Positions 1 to 7,734 of a stretch of 37,947 nt of DNA are shown piece by piece. The notes below the pieces were generated by a model. That model saw nothing but the letters and a program-made list of their open reading frames with translations, was not told the origin of the DNA and searched no databases. This stretch comes from Stenotrophomonas sp. PS02289 (GTDB lineage Bacteria; Pseudomonadota; Gammaproteobacteria; Xanthomonadales; Xanthomonadaceae). How positions within the stretch are numbered: the stretch's first letter is position 1; every line of letters starts with the position of its first letter. Location: contig NZ_JASCOZ010000027.1 of assembly GCF_029960115.1 (NCBI RefSeq), forward strand, positions 1 through 37,947, given 5' to 3'. The position numbers and the translations under genes are program-made.

Positions 1-1
1 G

Positions 2-34
2 GCCTGGCGTCGGGGACAGTTCGCCAAGCAGTAA
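2..34 (+). CDS. possible 3' end of an upstream gene (partial)
   Basis: An open frame enters from the left edge and ends at TAA 32-34 (last residues AWRRGQFAKQ). A strong hairpin follows 8 bases later, and the next gene converges on it. That placement fits the tail of a plus-strand gene, but ten codons cannot identify a family, and it could be chance. Confidence 0.3.
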   Translation, partial: AWRRGQFAKQ

Positions 35-41
35 GGGGTAG

Positions 42-69
42 CGGGGTGGCCACAGCAGCGGCCACCCCG
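42..69. terminator. bidirectional hairpin terminator between convergent genes
   Basis: Perfect 10-bp stem CGGGGTGGCC / GGCCACCCCG with an 8-nt loop. It lies between the TAA at 32-34 on the plus strand and the TonB receptor stop at 78 on the minus strand. There is no strong T-tract on either side, so termination is inferred from the stem and position. Confidence 0.55.
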
Positions 70-77
70 ATCCTGCG

Positions 78-2825
78 TTACTGGAAGTCCAGCGACAGCT
101 CGACGAACATTGAACGTCCGAAGGCGTTGTACACGCCCTGGTCGTAGTACGGCCAGTTGCCGTTGGTGTAATCCCGCGGCGGCCGCTCGTTGGTCAGGTT
201 GTTGGCGGTCAACAGCACGCTTGCCAGCTTGTTGATGCGGTAGTTGACCGTCGCGTTCCAGGTCGTCCACGGCCCGATGTTGCGCTCCTCGCCAGCGGAA
301 TTCCAGGTGCGTGCGTTGCGCACGCCGAACACGTTGGTACTGAAATCACCGATGCTCCAGCTCGCCCCCAGAGTGGCGCGGTAGTGCAGTTCGTTGGAGT
401 TGGCGCAACACAGCATGTCCAGCACCGGATCGCCTTCCTGCTGTTGAAGCTCATGCTTCAGCGGACGGTAGTAGCCGGCGTTCACCCCGAACTCGCCCGC
501 ACGCCCGGCGCTCCAGCGATAGTCGCCCGACGCCTGGATGCCCGTCTGACGCTGCTTGGCCAGGTTGATCGGATAGGAGAACACCTTGGAAACTCCGTTC
601 GGATTGAGCGGATCGGTGCCGGGCAGGCGCTGCACCTGGGCAAGGATCTGCTGACAGGTGGGCGAGTTGATGTCAAAGGCCACGTCGCCGTTTTCGGAAC
701 GTCCCAGCCGGCAGTTGGCCTCGGTGGTGAGGATGCTGTCGGTGCCGAGAATGGATACTTCGTTCTCGATCTTCACCGAGTTGTAGTCGACCGAGAGATT
801 CAACGCGTTGTCCAGCGCGGACCAGACGAAGCCATAGGTGAAGGTCTCGGCCGTGATGTCCTTCAGGTCACGGTTGCCGGTGCTGGAGGACAGCACCTGC
901 AGCGAGGACTGTGGGCACTCATCGTAGTTCTCCGAGGTGTATCCGGCCTGGCGACACAGGAAGGTGTCCACGTTGGTGGTGTATCCGCTGCTCTCGCGCG
1001 AGTACAGGTAGAACATGTCGGGCGAACGGAACGCTGTTGCGTAGCTGCCACGCAGCAGCAGCGACTCCACCGGGCGGTACTCCAGGCCCAGCTTCCAGGT
1101 CGCCTTGCCGTTTCCGCCGCCGCCCTGGAGCGCGTACTTGTCATAGCGCCCGGACAGATTGGCGCTGAATGTGTCGAAGATCGGCACCTGGAGTTCCGCG
1201 CCCACCGCGTACAGGTCGCGCTGGCCTTCTGCCGACGTGCCCGCCGTCTGGCCGCGGAAGAGGACGCCGGCATTCGGATCGGCCGATTGGTTGAAGAACT
1301 TCTCACGCGTGCCCTGAAGGATCATTGCAAAGCCGACGTCGCCTGCAGGCAGGCCAAACAGCGACGTGTTGGTCACCAGCGCGGTCACGCCGGTGCGGGT
1401 GGCCGAGGACGCGGCGCGGTTGATGCCGCTGAACTGGTCATACTGCTGCCGCGTCAATGGCTGGTACAGCAGATCCAGATTGGGTGCATAGGCGTCGTAG
1501 CCGTTGACCTTGCCCAGTTGTGGCCCGAGGTAATAGTCGTCGATGCCGCCGGTGGCCAGGAAGTCGGTTGATTTGCGGGTAACGTCGGTGCTGGACCGGT
1601 TGATATACACATCGTAGTCGAAGCCGGTGTCGCCCAGCCCGCCGCGTGCGCCGGCGGTGATGTTCAGTGAGCGCGTGTAGACACGCTGGTCCTTTGCATC
1701 CAGTCCCACTTCTTCGGGCGCGTAGATGCGTTGCCACTGCTCGTAGTTGCCGCTGGCCTGGTTGTAGAAGGTCTTGTTCCAGAACGGGCTGCCACCGGAG
1801 TACGTAGGCCGGCTGAAACTGAAAAGAATGTCCGAGTACAGCTCAGTAGTTTCGCTGAGGTGGTAGCGCAAGAACGTGGTGGCGTTCACGTCCTCGCTCT
1901 TGTTGTAGAGCGTGGCCGTGCCAACATTGTTGGGGCTGCCGCAGTAGTAGCCAGTTCCTGCCGCGTTGCGATGCGCATAGCTGGTGCTTCCACCGAACAG
2001 GTACGACAGCGGCGCACAGGTCGCCTGGCCGGGATCGATATAGCCGTTGGGCGACATCTGCATGCGCAGGAAGGTGCGCGAGGGGTCCTGTGGGCCGGTC
2101 GGGCTGTCGTTGACGCTGTCGATGTAACTGCGGTCGGAAGCGAAGATCGGCTTCTGCTTGGTGTATTCCAACCCGTAGCTGATATCCAGGTTGCCGAAGG
2201 AATGGCCGCTGCTGAAGATGAAGCGCTGACTGGAACCGCCGCCATCGCTGTAGCCACCGACACGGTAGCGGAAGTGCGTGCCCTCCACCTTGTCCTTCAG
2301 CACGATGTTGATGACGCCTGCCACGGCCGACGAGCCGTACACCGACGACTGCCCACCGGTGAGAACGTCGATGCGCTCAACCATGCCCAGCGGGATGTTG
2401 GCGATGTCCACGATGCTGGTATTGCCGTTGTAGGCCAGTGGATAGCTGTTGAGCGGACGTCCGTTGAGCAGGGTCAGCGTGTAGCTGGGATCCAGTCCGA
2501 ACAGACTGACCGTCTTGGCACCCGGGGTGTAGAAGCCGGTGCCCTGGGAGTCCTGCACGGAGCCGTTGGCCATGGGCATCGAGCGCAGCGCATCGAACAC
2601 CGTGGTGAAGCCCTGCGCCTCGATCTCCTCGGCAGTGATGGTGGTCACCGGGGAAGGCCCTTCGATCTGCGCGCGGGGAATCAGCGAGCCGGTGACGTTC
2701 ACGGCATCCAGCTGTCGAGTGGTCGGGGCCGCAGCTTCCTCATCAGGCGGGGATGTCTGTGCCTGTGCGAGCAGCGGTTGGAGCAGTACGGATGACACCA
2801 GCAACGACAGCAACGTGCGCTTCAT
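78..2825 (-). CDS. TonB-dependent outer-membrane receptor
   Basis: 915 residues. A signal peptide (KRTLLSLLVSSVLLQPLLAQAQ) is followed by a plug domain beginning near LDAVNVTGSLIPRAQ and containing the usual plug landmarks (DALRSMP, NGRPLNSYP, VYGSSAVAGVINIVLK at roughly 165-180). A long beta-barrel ends in FVELSLDFQ with a terminal aromatic/polar strand. Length and order match family TonB receptors of Xanthomonadaceae, which import siderophores, oligosaccharides or cobalamin using TonB-ExbBD energy. The substrate cannot be read from the sequence, and no TonB, ECF sigma or catabolic gene is adjacent. Transcription probably starts from the promoter at 2914-2942. Confidence 0.93.
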   Translation of the reverse strand: MKRTLLSLLVSSVLLQPLLAQAQTSPPDEEAAAPTTRQLDAVNVTGSLIPRAQIEGPSPVTTITAEEIEAQGFTTVFDALRSMPMANGSVQDSQGTGFYTPGAKTVSLFGLDPSYTLTLLNGRPLNSYPLAYNGNTSIVDIANIPLGMVERIDVLTGGQSSVYGSSAVAGVINIVLKDKVEGTHFRYRVGGYSDGGGSSQRFIFSSGHSFGNLDISYGLEYTKQKPIFASDRSYIDSVNDSPTGPQDPSRTFLRMQMSPNGYIDPGQATCAPLSYLFGGSTSYAHRNAAGTGYYCGSPNNVGTATLYNKSEDVNATTFLRYHLSETTELYSDILFSFSRPTYSGGSPFWNKTFYNQASGNYEQWQRIYAPEEVGLDAKDQRVYTRSLNITAGARGGLGDTGFDYDVYINRSSTDVTRKSTDFLATGGIDDYYLGPQLGKVNGYDAYAPNLDLLYQPLTRQQYDQFSGINRAASSATRTGVTALVTNTSLFGLPAGDVGFAMILQGTREKFFNQSADPNAGVLFRGQTAGTSAEGQRDLYAVGAELQVPIFDTFSANLSGRYDKYALQGGGGNGKATWKLGLEYRPVESLLLRGSYATAFRSPDMFYLYSRESSGYTTNVDTFLCRQAGYTSENYDECPQSSLQVLSSSTGNRDLKDITAETFTYGFVWSALDNALNLSVDYNSVKIENEVSILGTDSILTTEANCRLGRSENGDVAFDINSPTCQQILAQVQRLPGTDPLNPNGVSKVFSYPINLAKQRQTGIQASGDYRWSAGRAGEFGVNAGYYRPLKHELQQQEGDPVLDMLCCANSNELHYRATLGASWSIGDFSTNVFGVRNARTWNSAGEERNIGPWTTWNATVNYRINKLASVLLTANNLTNERPPRDYTNGNWPYYDQGVYNAFGRSMFVELSLDFQ

Positions 2826-2913
2826 CTTGCAGATCTCCAGTACGAGGTCTCCCGGCGCGGCAAGGCGCAGGAGAGTGGGTGTGTGCAGGTTCCGTGGGGC
2901 GTGGGGGTGGAGA

Positions 2914-2942
2914 TTTTCTAGATCGATCTAAATACATTGTCA
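2914..2942 (-). promoter_or_regulatory. sigma70-type promoter with overlapping palindromic operator for the TonB receptor
   Basis: On the minus strand: TTGACA (-35, 2937-2942), a 17-bp spacer, then TAGAAA (-10, 2914-2919). The 12-bp perfect palindrome TAGATCGATCTA (2918-2929) lies in the spacer and overlaps the -10. A further TTAGATCGA occurs on the plus strand at 2972-2980. The arrangement resembles a repressor site blocking RNA polymerase; no cognate regulator is visible nearby. Confidence 0.55.
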
Positions 2943-3059
2943 ATAATTTGAAATGAAACCATTTTCAGACGCTTAGATCGAACGAAATGGCACTTGCGGC
3001 GGGCCACGGCCTTGTTGCAGGATCAGCGCGGTTGCCCATCACGTCCTGGAGTGCCGCCC

Positions 3060-3749
3060 ATGCGTCTGCGCCGTTGCCTGATCGTCCCTGTGGTTGCTGC
3101 AAGCTTCGTCTTTTCCAGCGCATACGCGGCCGACATTCAACAGACCCGCGACGGCGTCACACTGACCTATCAGGACCCGAGCGGCTCAACGGCCACGGAT
3201 GTGCGTGACCGGATCATCGCCACCTTCTTCGCCACTTACCCACGCCAGCGACACGACTTCCATCCCTCGGCACCGTCCAGCGTGCGCATCGTGATGGACC
3301 CGTCCTATGACGGCGTCGCCTACGTAGGCGAGAAGGAAAAGTCGGCCACGATCACGATCAATCCGGGCTGGCTTCAGAAGCACCCCAATGACACGGATCT
3401 GGTGACCCACGAAGGCATGCATATCGTGCAGGGGTATCCCGGCTACGCCAGCGAGCGGGCACCTTCGTGGTTGGTGGAGGGCATCGCGGACTATGCCCGC
3501 GACCAGTACGGTGTCGACAACGCCGCCGGAGGCTGGGCGCTGCCCACGCAGGTCAAGCCGGAGCACAAGGCGGACACCGGGTACCGGGTCACCGGTGCGT
3601 TCCTGAAATGGGGCGAAGCCGCGCATCCGGGTCTGGTGAAGGCGCTCGACTCGGCGCTGCGCAATGGCCGCTACACGCCTGCGCTGTGGAAGGCACACAC
3701 CGGTGAGGACCTGCCGACGCTATGGCAGGCCTACACCGCGCGGCAGTAG
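3060..3749 (+). CDS. secreted basic-secretory-protein-type zinc metallopeptidase
   Basis: 229 residues. The start at 3060 is chosen because GGAG (3048-3051) lies 8 bases upstream and a clean signal peptide follows (MRLRRCLIVPVVAASFVFSSAYAA). An in-frame ATG at 2994 has no signal-like N-terminus. HEGMH at residues 117-121 is the HExxH zinc-binding helix, followed by the family landmark WLVEGIADYARDQYG (about 138-151). This matches the plant/bacterial BSP peptidase family (gluzincin-like). It is likely periplasmic or secreted; the substrate is unknown. A hairpin follows at 3788-3809. Confidence 0.82.
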   Translation: MRLRRCLIVPVVAASFVFSSAYAADIQQTRDGVTLTYQDPSGSTATDVRDRIIATFFATYPRQRHDFHPSAPSSVRIVMDPSYDGVAYVGEKEKSATITINPGWLQKHPNDTDLVTHEGMHIVQGYPGYASERAPSWLVEGIADYARDQYGVDNAAGGWALPTQVKPEHKADTGYRVTGAFLKWGEAAHPGLVKALDSALRNGRYTPALWKAHTGEDLPTLWQAYTARQ

Positions 3750-3787
3750 AGCCACCGCAAAGCAGAAATCCCTGACATGGCGTGGCT

Positions 3788-3809
3788 GCCCGTGCTGATA
3801 GGCACGGGC
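3788..3809 (+). terminator. hairpin downstream of the metallopeptidase gene
   Basis: Perfect 8-bp stem GCCCGTGC / GCACGGGC with loop TGATAG, between the metallopeptidase stop (3749) and comM start (3859). There is no T-tract after it, so this is a weak terminator call. Confidence 0.4.
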
Positions 3810-4751
3810 GCGAGATGCTTCCAGACTTTCGGGCTCCTGCCACACTACGGAGCCCCGCATGAGCCTAGCGCTGGTGCACAGCCGCGCCCGCATCGGCATT
3901 CATGCGCCGGCGGTACGTATCGAAGTGATGTTGAGCGGCGGCCTGCCGCATACCACGCTGGTGGGTCTGCCCGCCGCTGCCGTTCGTGAATCCTGTGATC
4001 GCGTGCGCGCCGCGTTGTTGTGCGCGCAGTTCGAGTACCCGAACCAGCGCATCCTGATCAATCTGGCTCCCGCCGACCTGCCCAAGGAGGGCGGCCGCTT
4101 TGACCTCGCCATTGCGCTGGGCATTCTTGGGGCCAGTGGGCAGATCGACCCGCTGCTGCTGAATCGCTATGAATTCCTGGGCGAACTGGCGCTGACCGGT
4201 GAGCTGCGCGGTGTGGATGGCGTGCTGCCAGCGGCGCTTGCGGCAGCCGACGACGGGCGCTGCCTCATTGTGGCTGCCGCCAACGGTGCGGAAGCCGGGC
4301 TGGCTCAGGAGGCGGATGTGCGGGTTGGGCGCACCTTGCTGGAGGTGTGTGCGTCACTGCAGGCACATGATCTGCCGCGTGCCGTTCCTGCAGAAGCGAT
4401 CACCGCACAGGTGCCCGATCTCAGCGACGTCCGCGGCCAACATCTCGCCCGCCGCGCGTTGGAGGTGGCGGCCGCTGGCGGGCACCATCTGTTGCTGCTC
4501 GGAAGTCCTGGCTGCGGCAAGACTCTGCTGGCCTCGCGGCTGCCCGGCATTCTGCCGGACGCGACCGAAGCGGAGGCGCTGCAGACCGCCGTGATCACCT
4601 CGTGCAGCGGCAACGGCATTGATACCGCACGCTGGCGCCAACGGCCCTTCCGTGCGCCGCACCATACCGCCAGTGCGGTCTCGCTGGTGGGCGGCGGCTC
4701 GTACCCGCGCCCGGGCGAGATATCACTCGCGCACAACGGCGTGCTGTTTCT

Positions 4752-4765
4752 GGACGAGTTCGTCC
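4752..4765. other. candidate integration junction (short inverted repeat) inside comM
   Basis: Where the comM reading departs from the family, the DNA reads GGACG-AGTT-CGTCC, a 5-bp inverted repeat around a 4-bp centre. The left arm belongs to the conserved LDE codons and the right arm to foreign sequence. This shape would suit a recombinase crossover site, but no integrase or transposase is next to it. Confidence 0.35.
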
Positions 4766-4771
4766 TTAGGT

Positions 4772-4782
4772 CGTCAAGTTGA
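4772..4782 (+). repeat. 11-bp direct repeat, copy 1 (CGTCAAGTTGA)
   Basis: Identical to 5023-5033. The two copies bracket the non-coding 240-bp stretch between the truncated comM and the bigR stop. The stretch shows no gene, only the palindromic element at 4853-4876. It could be a small insertion footprint or chance. Confidence 0.35.
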
Positions 4783-4852
4783 CTGACAACACGTCGGCTT
4801 CTGACGGGAAGAGGGAGTACTCACTGCGTTTCACATAGTCACCATGTGCGGG

Positions 4853-4876
4853 GTCCGTTTCCGACCAGAAGCAGAC
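4853..4876. repeat. 24-bp imperfect palindromic intergenic repeat, copy 1
   Basis: GTCCGTTTCCGACCAGAAGC followed by AGAC. It shares 19 of 24 positions with 16796-16819 and is clearly related to 24764-24787. All three are intergenic, and each folds imperfectly about a GGCC/GACC centre. Confidence 0.5.
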
Positions 4877-5022
4877 AGCCACCCCCTCCCTCATGAATAC
4901 CCCTAGGCCGCAGCAGACCTCGGGCCCGCTGTGGCCAAAGGGTTTTGGGGCAGACTACGCCAGTTGCCTAAATTCCCTGGGTCAGGAAGTCCAGCCCGCC
5001 CCTTCCAGGACGCTTTAGATCA

Positions 5023-5033
5023 CGTCAAGTTGA
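5023..5033 (+). repeat. 11-bp direct repeat, copy 2 (CGTCAAGTTGA)
   Basis: Second identical copy of 4772-4782. It overlaps the stop codon of the bigR-like gene. Confidence 0.35.
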
Positions 5034-5423
5034 TGCATCGTCCACGCAGAAAATCCCATGCATCGCGCCCAGCAGTGCTGCAACGCGCGGGTCTTCCATG
5101 CGGTAGATGATCGACCGCGATTCCCGTCGGGTCGCTACGAGCTTTCGTTGACGGAGTTCGGCCAGTTGCTGGGAGAGCGCCGGCTGTCGAATGCCGGTGG
5201 CTTCCTCCAGTCCGCCCACCGTCATTTCACCTTGCGCGAGCTGGCATAGCAGCAACAGGCGCGAGGGGGTGGCCATGAAGCGCAGCAACTCGGCCACTTC
5301 AGGCACGCGCTCCTTCATCGTGGCTAGGTCTGACGGGCTGAATGGGGGGCTGGTCACGGGTAAGGGCAACTTGGGCAGGTGATGTGATGCAAAGACCATG
5401 CGGGCACGCGTCCAATCTAGCAT
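5025..5423 (-). CDS. bigR: BigR/SqrR-type ArsR-family persulfide-responsive repressor
   Basis: 132 residues with an ArsR/SmtB winged helix: the recognition region is about ATGIRQPALSQQLAELRQ (75-92), then the RRESRSIIYRM wing. Cys60 (LLLLC) and Cys126 (GIFC) are 66 residues apart, the same spacing as the redox pair of Xylella BigR and Rhodobacter SqrR. Those proteins form a di- or tetrasulfide and release DNA when sulfide or persulfide rises. It is divergent from a sulfur operon, with an AT-rich inverted repeat between them. The start is uncertain: no good ribosome site precedes the ATG at 5423, and M9 (5399) or M36 (5318) are alternatives; the family N-terminus argues against M36. Confidence 0.85.
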   Translation of the reverse strand: MLDWTRARMVFASHHLPKLPLPVTSPPFSPSDLATMKERVPEVAELLRFMATPSRLLLLCQLAQGEMTVGGLEEATGIRQPALSQQLAELRQRKLVATRRESRSIIYRMEDPRVAALLGAMHGIFCVDDAST

Positions 5424-5429
5424 ATTTCA

Positions 5430-5459
5430 ATAGTTGCACATATTACGTAACTATGTAAT
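5430..5459. promoter_or_regulatory. putative BigR operator between bigR and the sulfur operon
   Basis: AT-rich inverted repeats in an otherwise GC-rich region: ATAGTT (5430-5435) with AACTAT (5449-5454), and ATTAC (5442-5446) with GTAAT (5455-5459). It lies in the divergent gap, as the BigR box does in Xylella and Agrobacterium. Binding is inferred. Confidence 0.55.
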
Positions 5460-5490
5460 TCTCAGGTCGCGAAGCCTCTTGGAGCCAGCC

Positions 5491-6432
5491 ATGATCCCAT
5501 CCGTAGCGGTAGACGCCCCCTTGGACCAGGCTGTGCGCCTGGTCAGCGATGCGCGTGCCGGCCTGCTTCCCTCACCTTCCGTGAAGACGTTCTTTGACCC
5601 TGCTACGTTCACTGCCAGCCACGTCGTACGCGATCCAACTTCTTCAGCGTGCGCCATCATCGACAGCGTCCTGGACTTCGACATGGCCGCAGGCCGCACG
5701 TCCACTTCCTCCGCATCGGCGTTGGTGGACTACGTGCGTGCCGAGCGCCTGCAGGTGCAGTGGTTGCTGGAAACCCACGCGCATGCCGACCACCTGTCCG
5801 CGGCTCCATGGCTGCAGGAGCAGGTGGGAGGCGCGCTGGCTATTGGCGAACACATCACCGCAGTCCAGGAAACCTTCGGCAAGCTCTTCAATGCCGGTAC
5901 TGCATTCAAGCGGGATGGCAGCCAGTTCGATCACCTGTTCGCCGACGGTGCCTCCTTCCGCATCGGTAATCTGCAGGCGATGTCGCTGCACGTGCCAGGC
6001 CATACTCCCGCTTGTCTGGCGTACGTGATCGGCGACGCCGTATTTCCTGGCGACACGCTGTTCATGCCGGACTACGGCACTGCCCGATGCGACTTCCCAG
6101 GTGGCTCAGCGCGCCAGTTGTATCGCTCGATCCAGCGCCTGCTGTTCCTGCCCGACGCCGCCCGCGTATTCCTGTGCCACGACTACAAAGCCACCGGCCG
6201 GGACCATTTCGCATGGGAAACTACCATCGGTGCCGAAAGGGCAACAAACATGCATGTGCACGAGGGCGTGAGCGAAGCCATGTTTGTGGAACTGCGGGAG
6301 GCTCGTGATGCCACACTTCCGATGCCACGGCTGATCCTGCCGTCAGTGCAGGTCAACATGTGCGCCGGCCATCTGCCCGAGCCCGAGGAAAACGGCGTGC
6401 GATATCTCAAGCTGCCGGTGGACCTGCTATGA
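5491..6432 (+). CDS. metallo-beta-lactamase-fold persulfide dioxygenase-like hydrolase (Blh MBL part)
   Basis: 313 residues. The start is ATG 5491, with GGAG at 5481-5484; an in-frame ATG at 5434 lies inside the operator. The metal motif THAHADH (95-101), HVPGHT with H171, D188 in GDTLF and H230 in LCHDY give the glyoxalase-II/ETHE1-type iron site. DYGTARCDFPGG is typical of ETHE1/Blh persulfide dioxygenases, which oxidise glutathione persulfide to sulfite. In Xylella, Blh carries this domain fused to a DUF442 domain; here DUF442 is a separate gene at 7294. The stop overlaps the next start by 4 bases (ATGA). Confidence 0.85.
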   Translation: MIPSVAVDAPLDQAVRLVSDARAGLLPSPSVKTFFDPATFTASHVVRDPTSSACAIIDSVLDFDMAAGRTSTSSASALVDYVRAERLQVQWLLETHAHADHLSAAPWLQEQVGGALAIGEHITAVQETFGKLFNAGTAFKRDGSQFDHLFADGASFRIGNLQAMSLHVPGHTPACLAYVIGDAVFPGDTLFMPDYGTARCDFPGGSARQLYRSIQRLLFLPDAARVFLCHDYKATGRDHFAWETTIGAERATNMHVHEGVSEAMFVELREARDATLPMPRLILPSVQVNMCAGHLPEPEENGVRYLKLPVDLL

Positions 6433-6869
6433 CGCTCTCTCACCTGGCCTGGTATTGGCCGCTCGCTGGCGGTGCCATGATCGGAACAGCGGCCGGAGCC
6501 TATCTACTCCTTCTCGGGCGCGTTGCTGGCATCTCGGGACTGCTTGCCAAGACACTGGGCATGACGGGTGACGGCGGGCGCAGCGGTGCAGTCCTGTTTC
6601 TGGCAGGACTTGCCCTGGCGTCAGGCTTGGCATTGGCGGCCCGACCCATACCCCTGCCGGCGCTCTCCGCAAACGGAACTGTGGTGCTGGTGATCGCCGG
6701 ACTGCTGGTGGGTTACGGAACTCGCCTTGGGGCTGGCTGTACCAGTGGGCACGGTGTCTGCGGCCTGGGCCGGGCATCGCCGCGGTCGGTGGTGGCGACC
6801 TGCGTGTTCATGCTCGTGGGCATGGCCACGGCAACCCTGGTACAGATTACGACCGGGGGCCCGGCATGA
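6429..6869 (+). CDS. YeeE/YedE (TsuA-like) sulfur transport protein, N-terminal half-size
   Basis: 146 residues, about four membrane segments. The motif GAGCTSGHGVCGLG (about 101-114) is the conserved cysteine-containing signature of YeeE/YedE thiosulfate transporters. It is half the length of the classical E. coli YeeE, and the next gene supplies a second half-size unit, so the two probably work as a heteromer. It overlaps both neighbours by ATGA, which implies translational coupling. Confidence 0.85.
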   Translation: MTLSHLAWYWPLAGGAMIGTAAGAYLLLLGRVAGISGLLAKTLGMTGDGGRSGAVLFLAGLALASGLALAARPIPLPALSANGTVVLVIAGLLVGYGTRLGAGCTSGHGVCGLGRASPRSVVATCVFMLVGMATATLVQITTGGPA

Positions 6870-7297
6870 TCCGTCTAGCCGCGTTCCTGTGCGGCGCACT
6901 CTTCGGATTGGGCCTGGTCGTATCCGATATGGCCAACCCAGCCCGCGTGCTTGCTTTCCTTGATGTGAGCGACGCCTGGGACCCCTCCCTGGCGCTGGTC
7001 ATGCTGGGCGCACTGATCCCTTCCGGCGCAGCCTACCTGTGGATACGCGCCCGCAGAACGCCGCTGCTTGCCGTATCGCTGCACATTCCCGCCCATCGCA
7101 TCATCGATCGGCGCCTGGTGATCGGTGCGGCGATATTCGGCCTGGGTTGGGGTCTGGCCGGACTATGTCCCGGCCCAGCCATCGCGTTGCTGGGAACCGG
7201 CCAGCCCTTCGCGATCATCTTCGCCACGGCAATGATCGCTGGCGTGCTCCTGCATGGCCTCATTCACCGCCCCACTGCAACTACGGGAAAACCATGA
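6866..7297 (+). CDS. YeeE/YedE sulfur transport protein, second half-size subunit
   Basis: 143 residues with about four hydrophobic segments. FGLGWGLAGLCPGPAIALLG near the C-terminus carries the conserved Cys of the family's second repeat. It pairs with the preceding gene. ATGA overlaps on both sides (6866-6869 and 7294-7297) indicate one coupled operon, as in the bigR operons of Xylella and Agrobacterium. Confidence 0.85.
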   Translation: MIRLAAFLCGALFGLGLVVSDMANPARVLAFLDVSDAWDPSLALVMLGALIPSGAAYLWIRARRTPLLAVSLHIPAHRIIDRRLVIGAAIFGLGWGLAGLCPGPAIALLGTGQPFAIIFATAMIAGVLLHGLIHRPTATTGKP

Positions 7298-7731
7298 ACC
7301 TCAAGCCACTCTCCGCCAGCCTCAAGGTGTCCGGCCAGCTCCTGCCAAAGGACATTGAAGCCCTGAAGGAGCAGGGCTTTGCGAGCGTGATCTGCAACCG
7401 CCCCGACGATGAACAGCCGGAGCAGCCCAGTCACCATGCGCTGCAGGCCGCCTGCCACCAGGCGGGCATGCAGTTTGCCTATCTTCCTGCGCTGCCTGGC
7501 GTCATTACCGATGATCAGGTGCATACCTTTGCCAGGTTGATCGAAGCGCTGCCAAGCCCTGTTGCCGCGTACTGCAGAACCGGCACCCGTGCTGCGATGC
7601 TTTGGGCGCTGTCGGAAGTCGTTCACAATGGAGCGGCGTTTGACCACGTCCTGTCTGTTGCTTCGGATGCAGGCTATGACCTTTCTTCCATCGCAGCACG
7701 GCTGCAGCAAGGCCCGGCGTCCGGCGACTGA
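7294..7731 (+). CDS. DUF442 / TIGR01244 sulfurtransferase-phosphatase-like protein
   Basis: 145 residues. SVICNRPDDEQPEQPSH (about 31-47) and the active-site loop YCRTGTRA with Cys94 and Arg99 are signatures of the DUF442 domain, a dual-specificity-phosphatase-like fold. In Blh proteins this domain precedes the MBL domain and is thought to act as a sulfurtransferase/rhodanese. Start 7294 overlaps the previous stop (ATGA). Being encoded apart from the MBL partner, the two may act as a complex; that is inference. Confidence 0.82.
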   Translation: MNLKPLSASLKVSGQLLPKDIEALKEQGFASVICNRPDDEQPEQPSHHALQAACHQAGMQFAYLPALPGVITDDQVHTFARLIEALPSPVAAYCRTGTRAAMLWALSEVVHNGAAFDHVLSVASDAGYDLSSIAARLQQGPASGD

Positions 7732-7734
7732 CAT

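Larger units (their letters stand above)
3859..4782 (+). pseudogene. comM: ComM/YifB AAA+ helicase, 3' truncated at Walker B
   Basis: The first ~300 residues are a clear ComM (magnesium-chelatase-like AAA+). They hold the N-terminal Lon-protease-like fold (SLALVHSRARIGIHAPAV), the Walker A GSPGCGKT and the APHHTAS / GGGSYPRPGEISLAHNGVLFLDE stretch. After LFLDE (codons end at 4758) normal ComM continues with LPEFDR-type sequence. Here it reads FVLRSSS and stops at 4780-4782, so about 200 residues including the sensor regions are missing. The family drives branch migration of incoming single-stranded DNA in natural transformation, so this copy should be inactive. GGAG at 3850-3853 supports the start. 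The 3' half is not elsewhere in the window. Confidence 0.88.

Noticed and set aside
384..1571. 395-codon open frame on the plus strand inside the TonB receptor gene
   Set aside because: It mirrors the codon structure of the receptor on the other strand, has no recognisable domain and no ribosome site; typical of high-GC DNA.
4759..4800. Tn7-like transposon end next to comM
   Set aside because: No TGT...ACA-type terminal repeat or repeated binding sites could be recognised, and no TnsABC-like gene is in the window.
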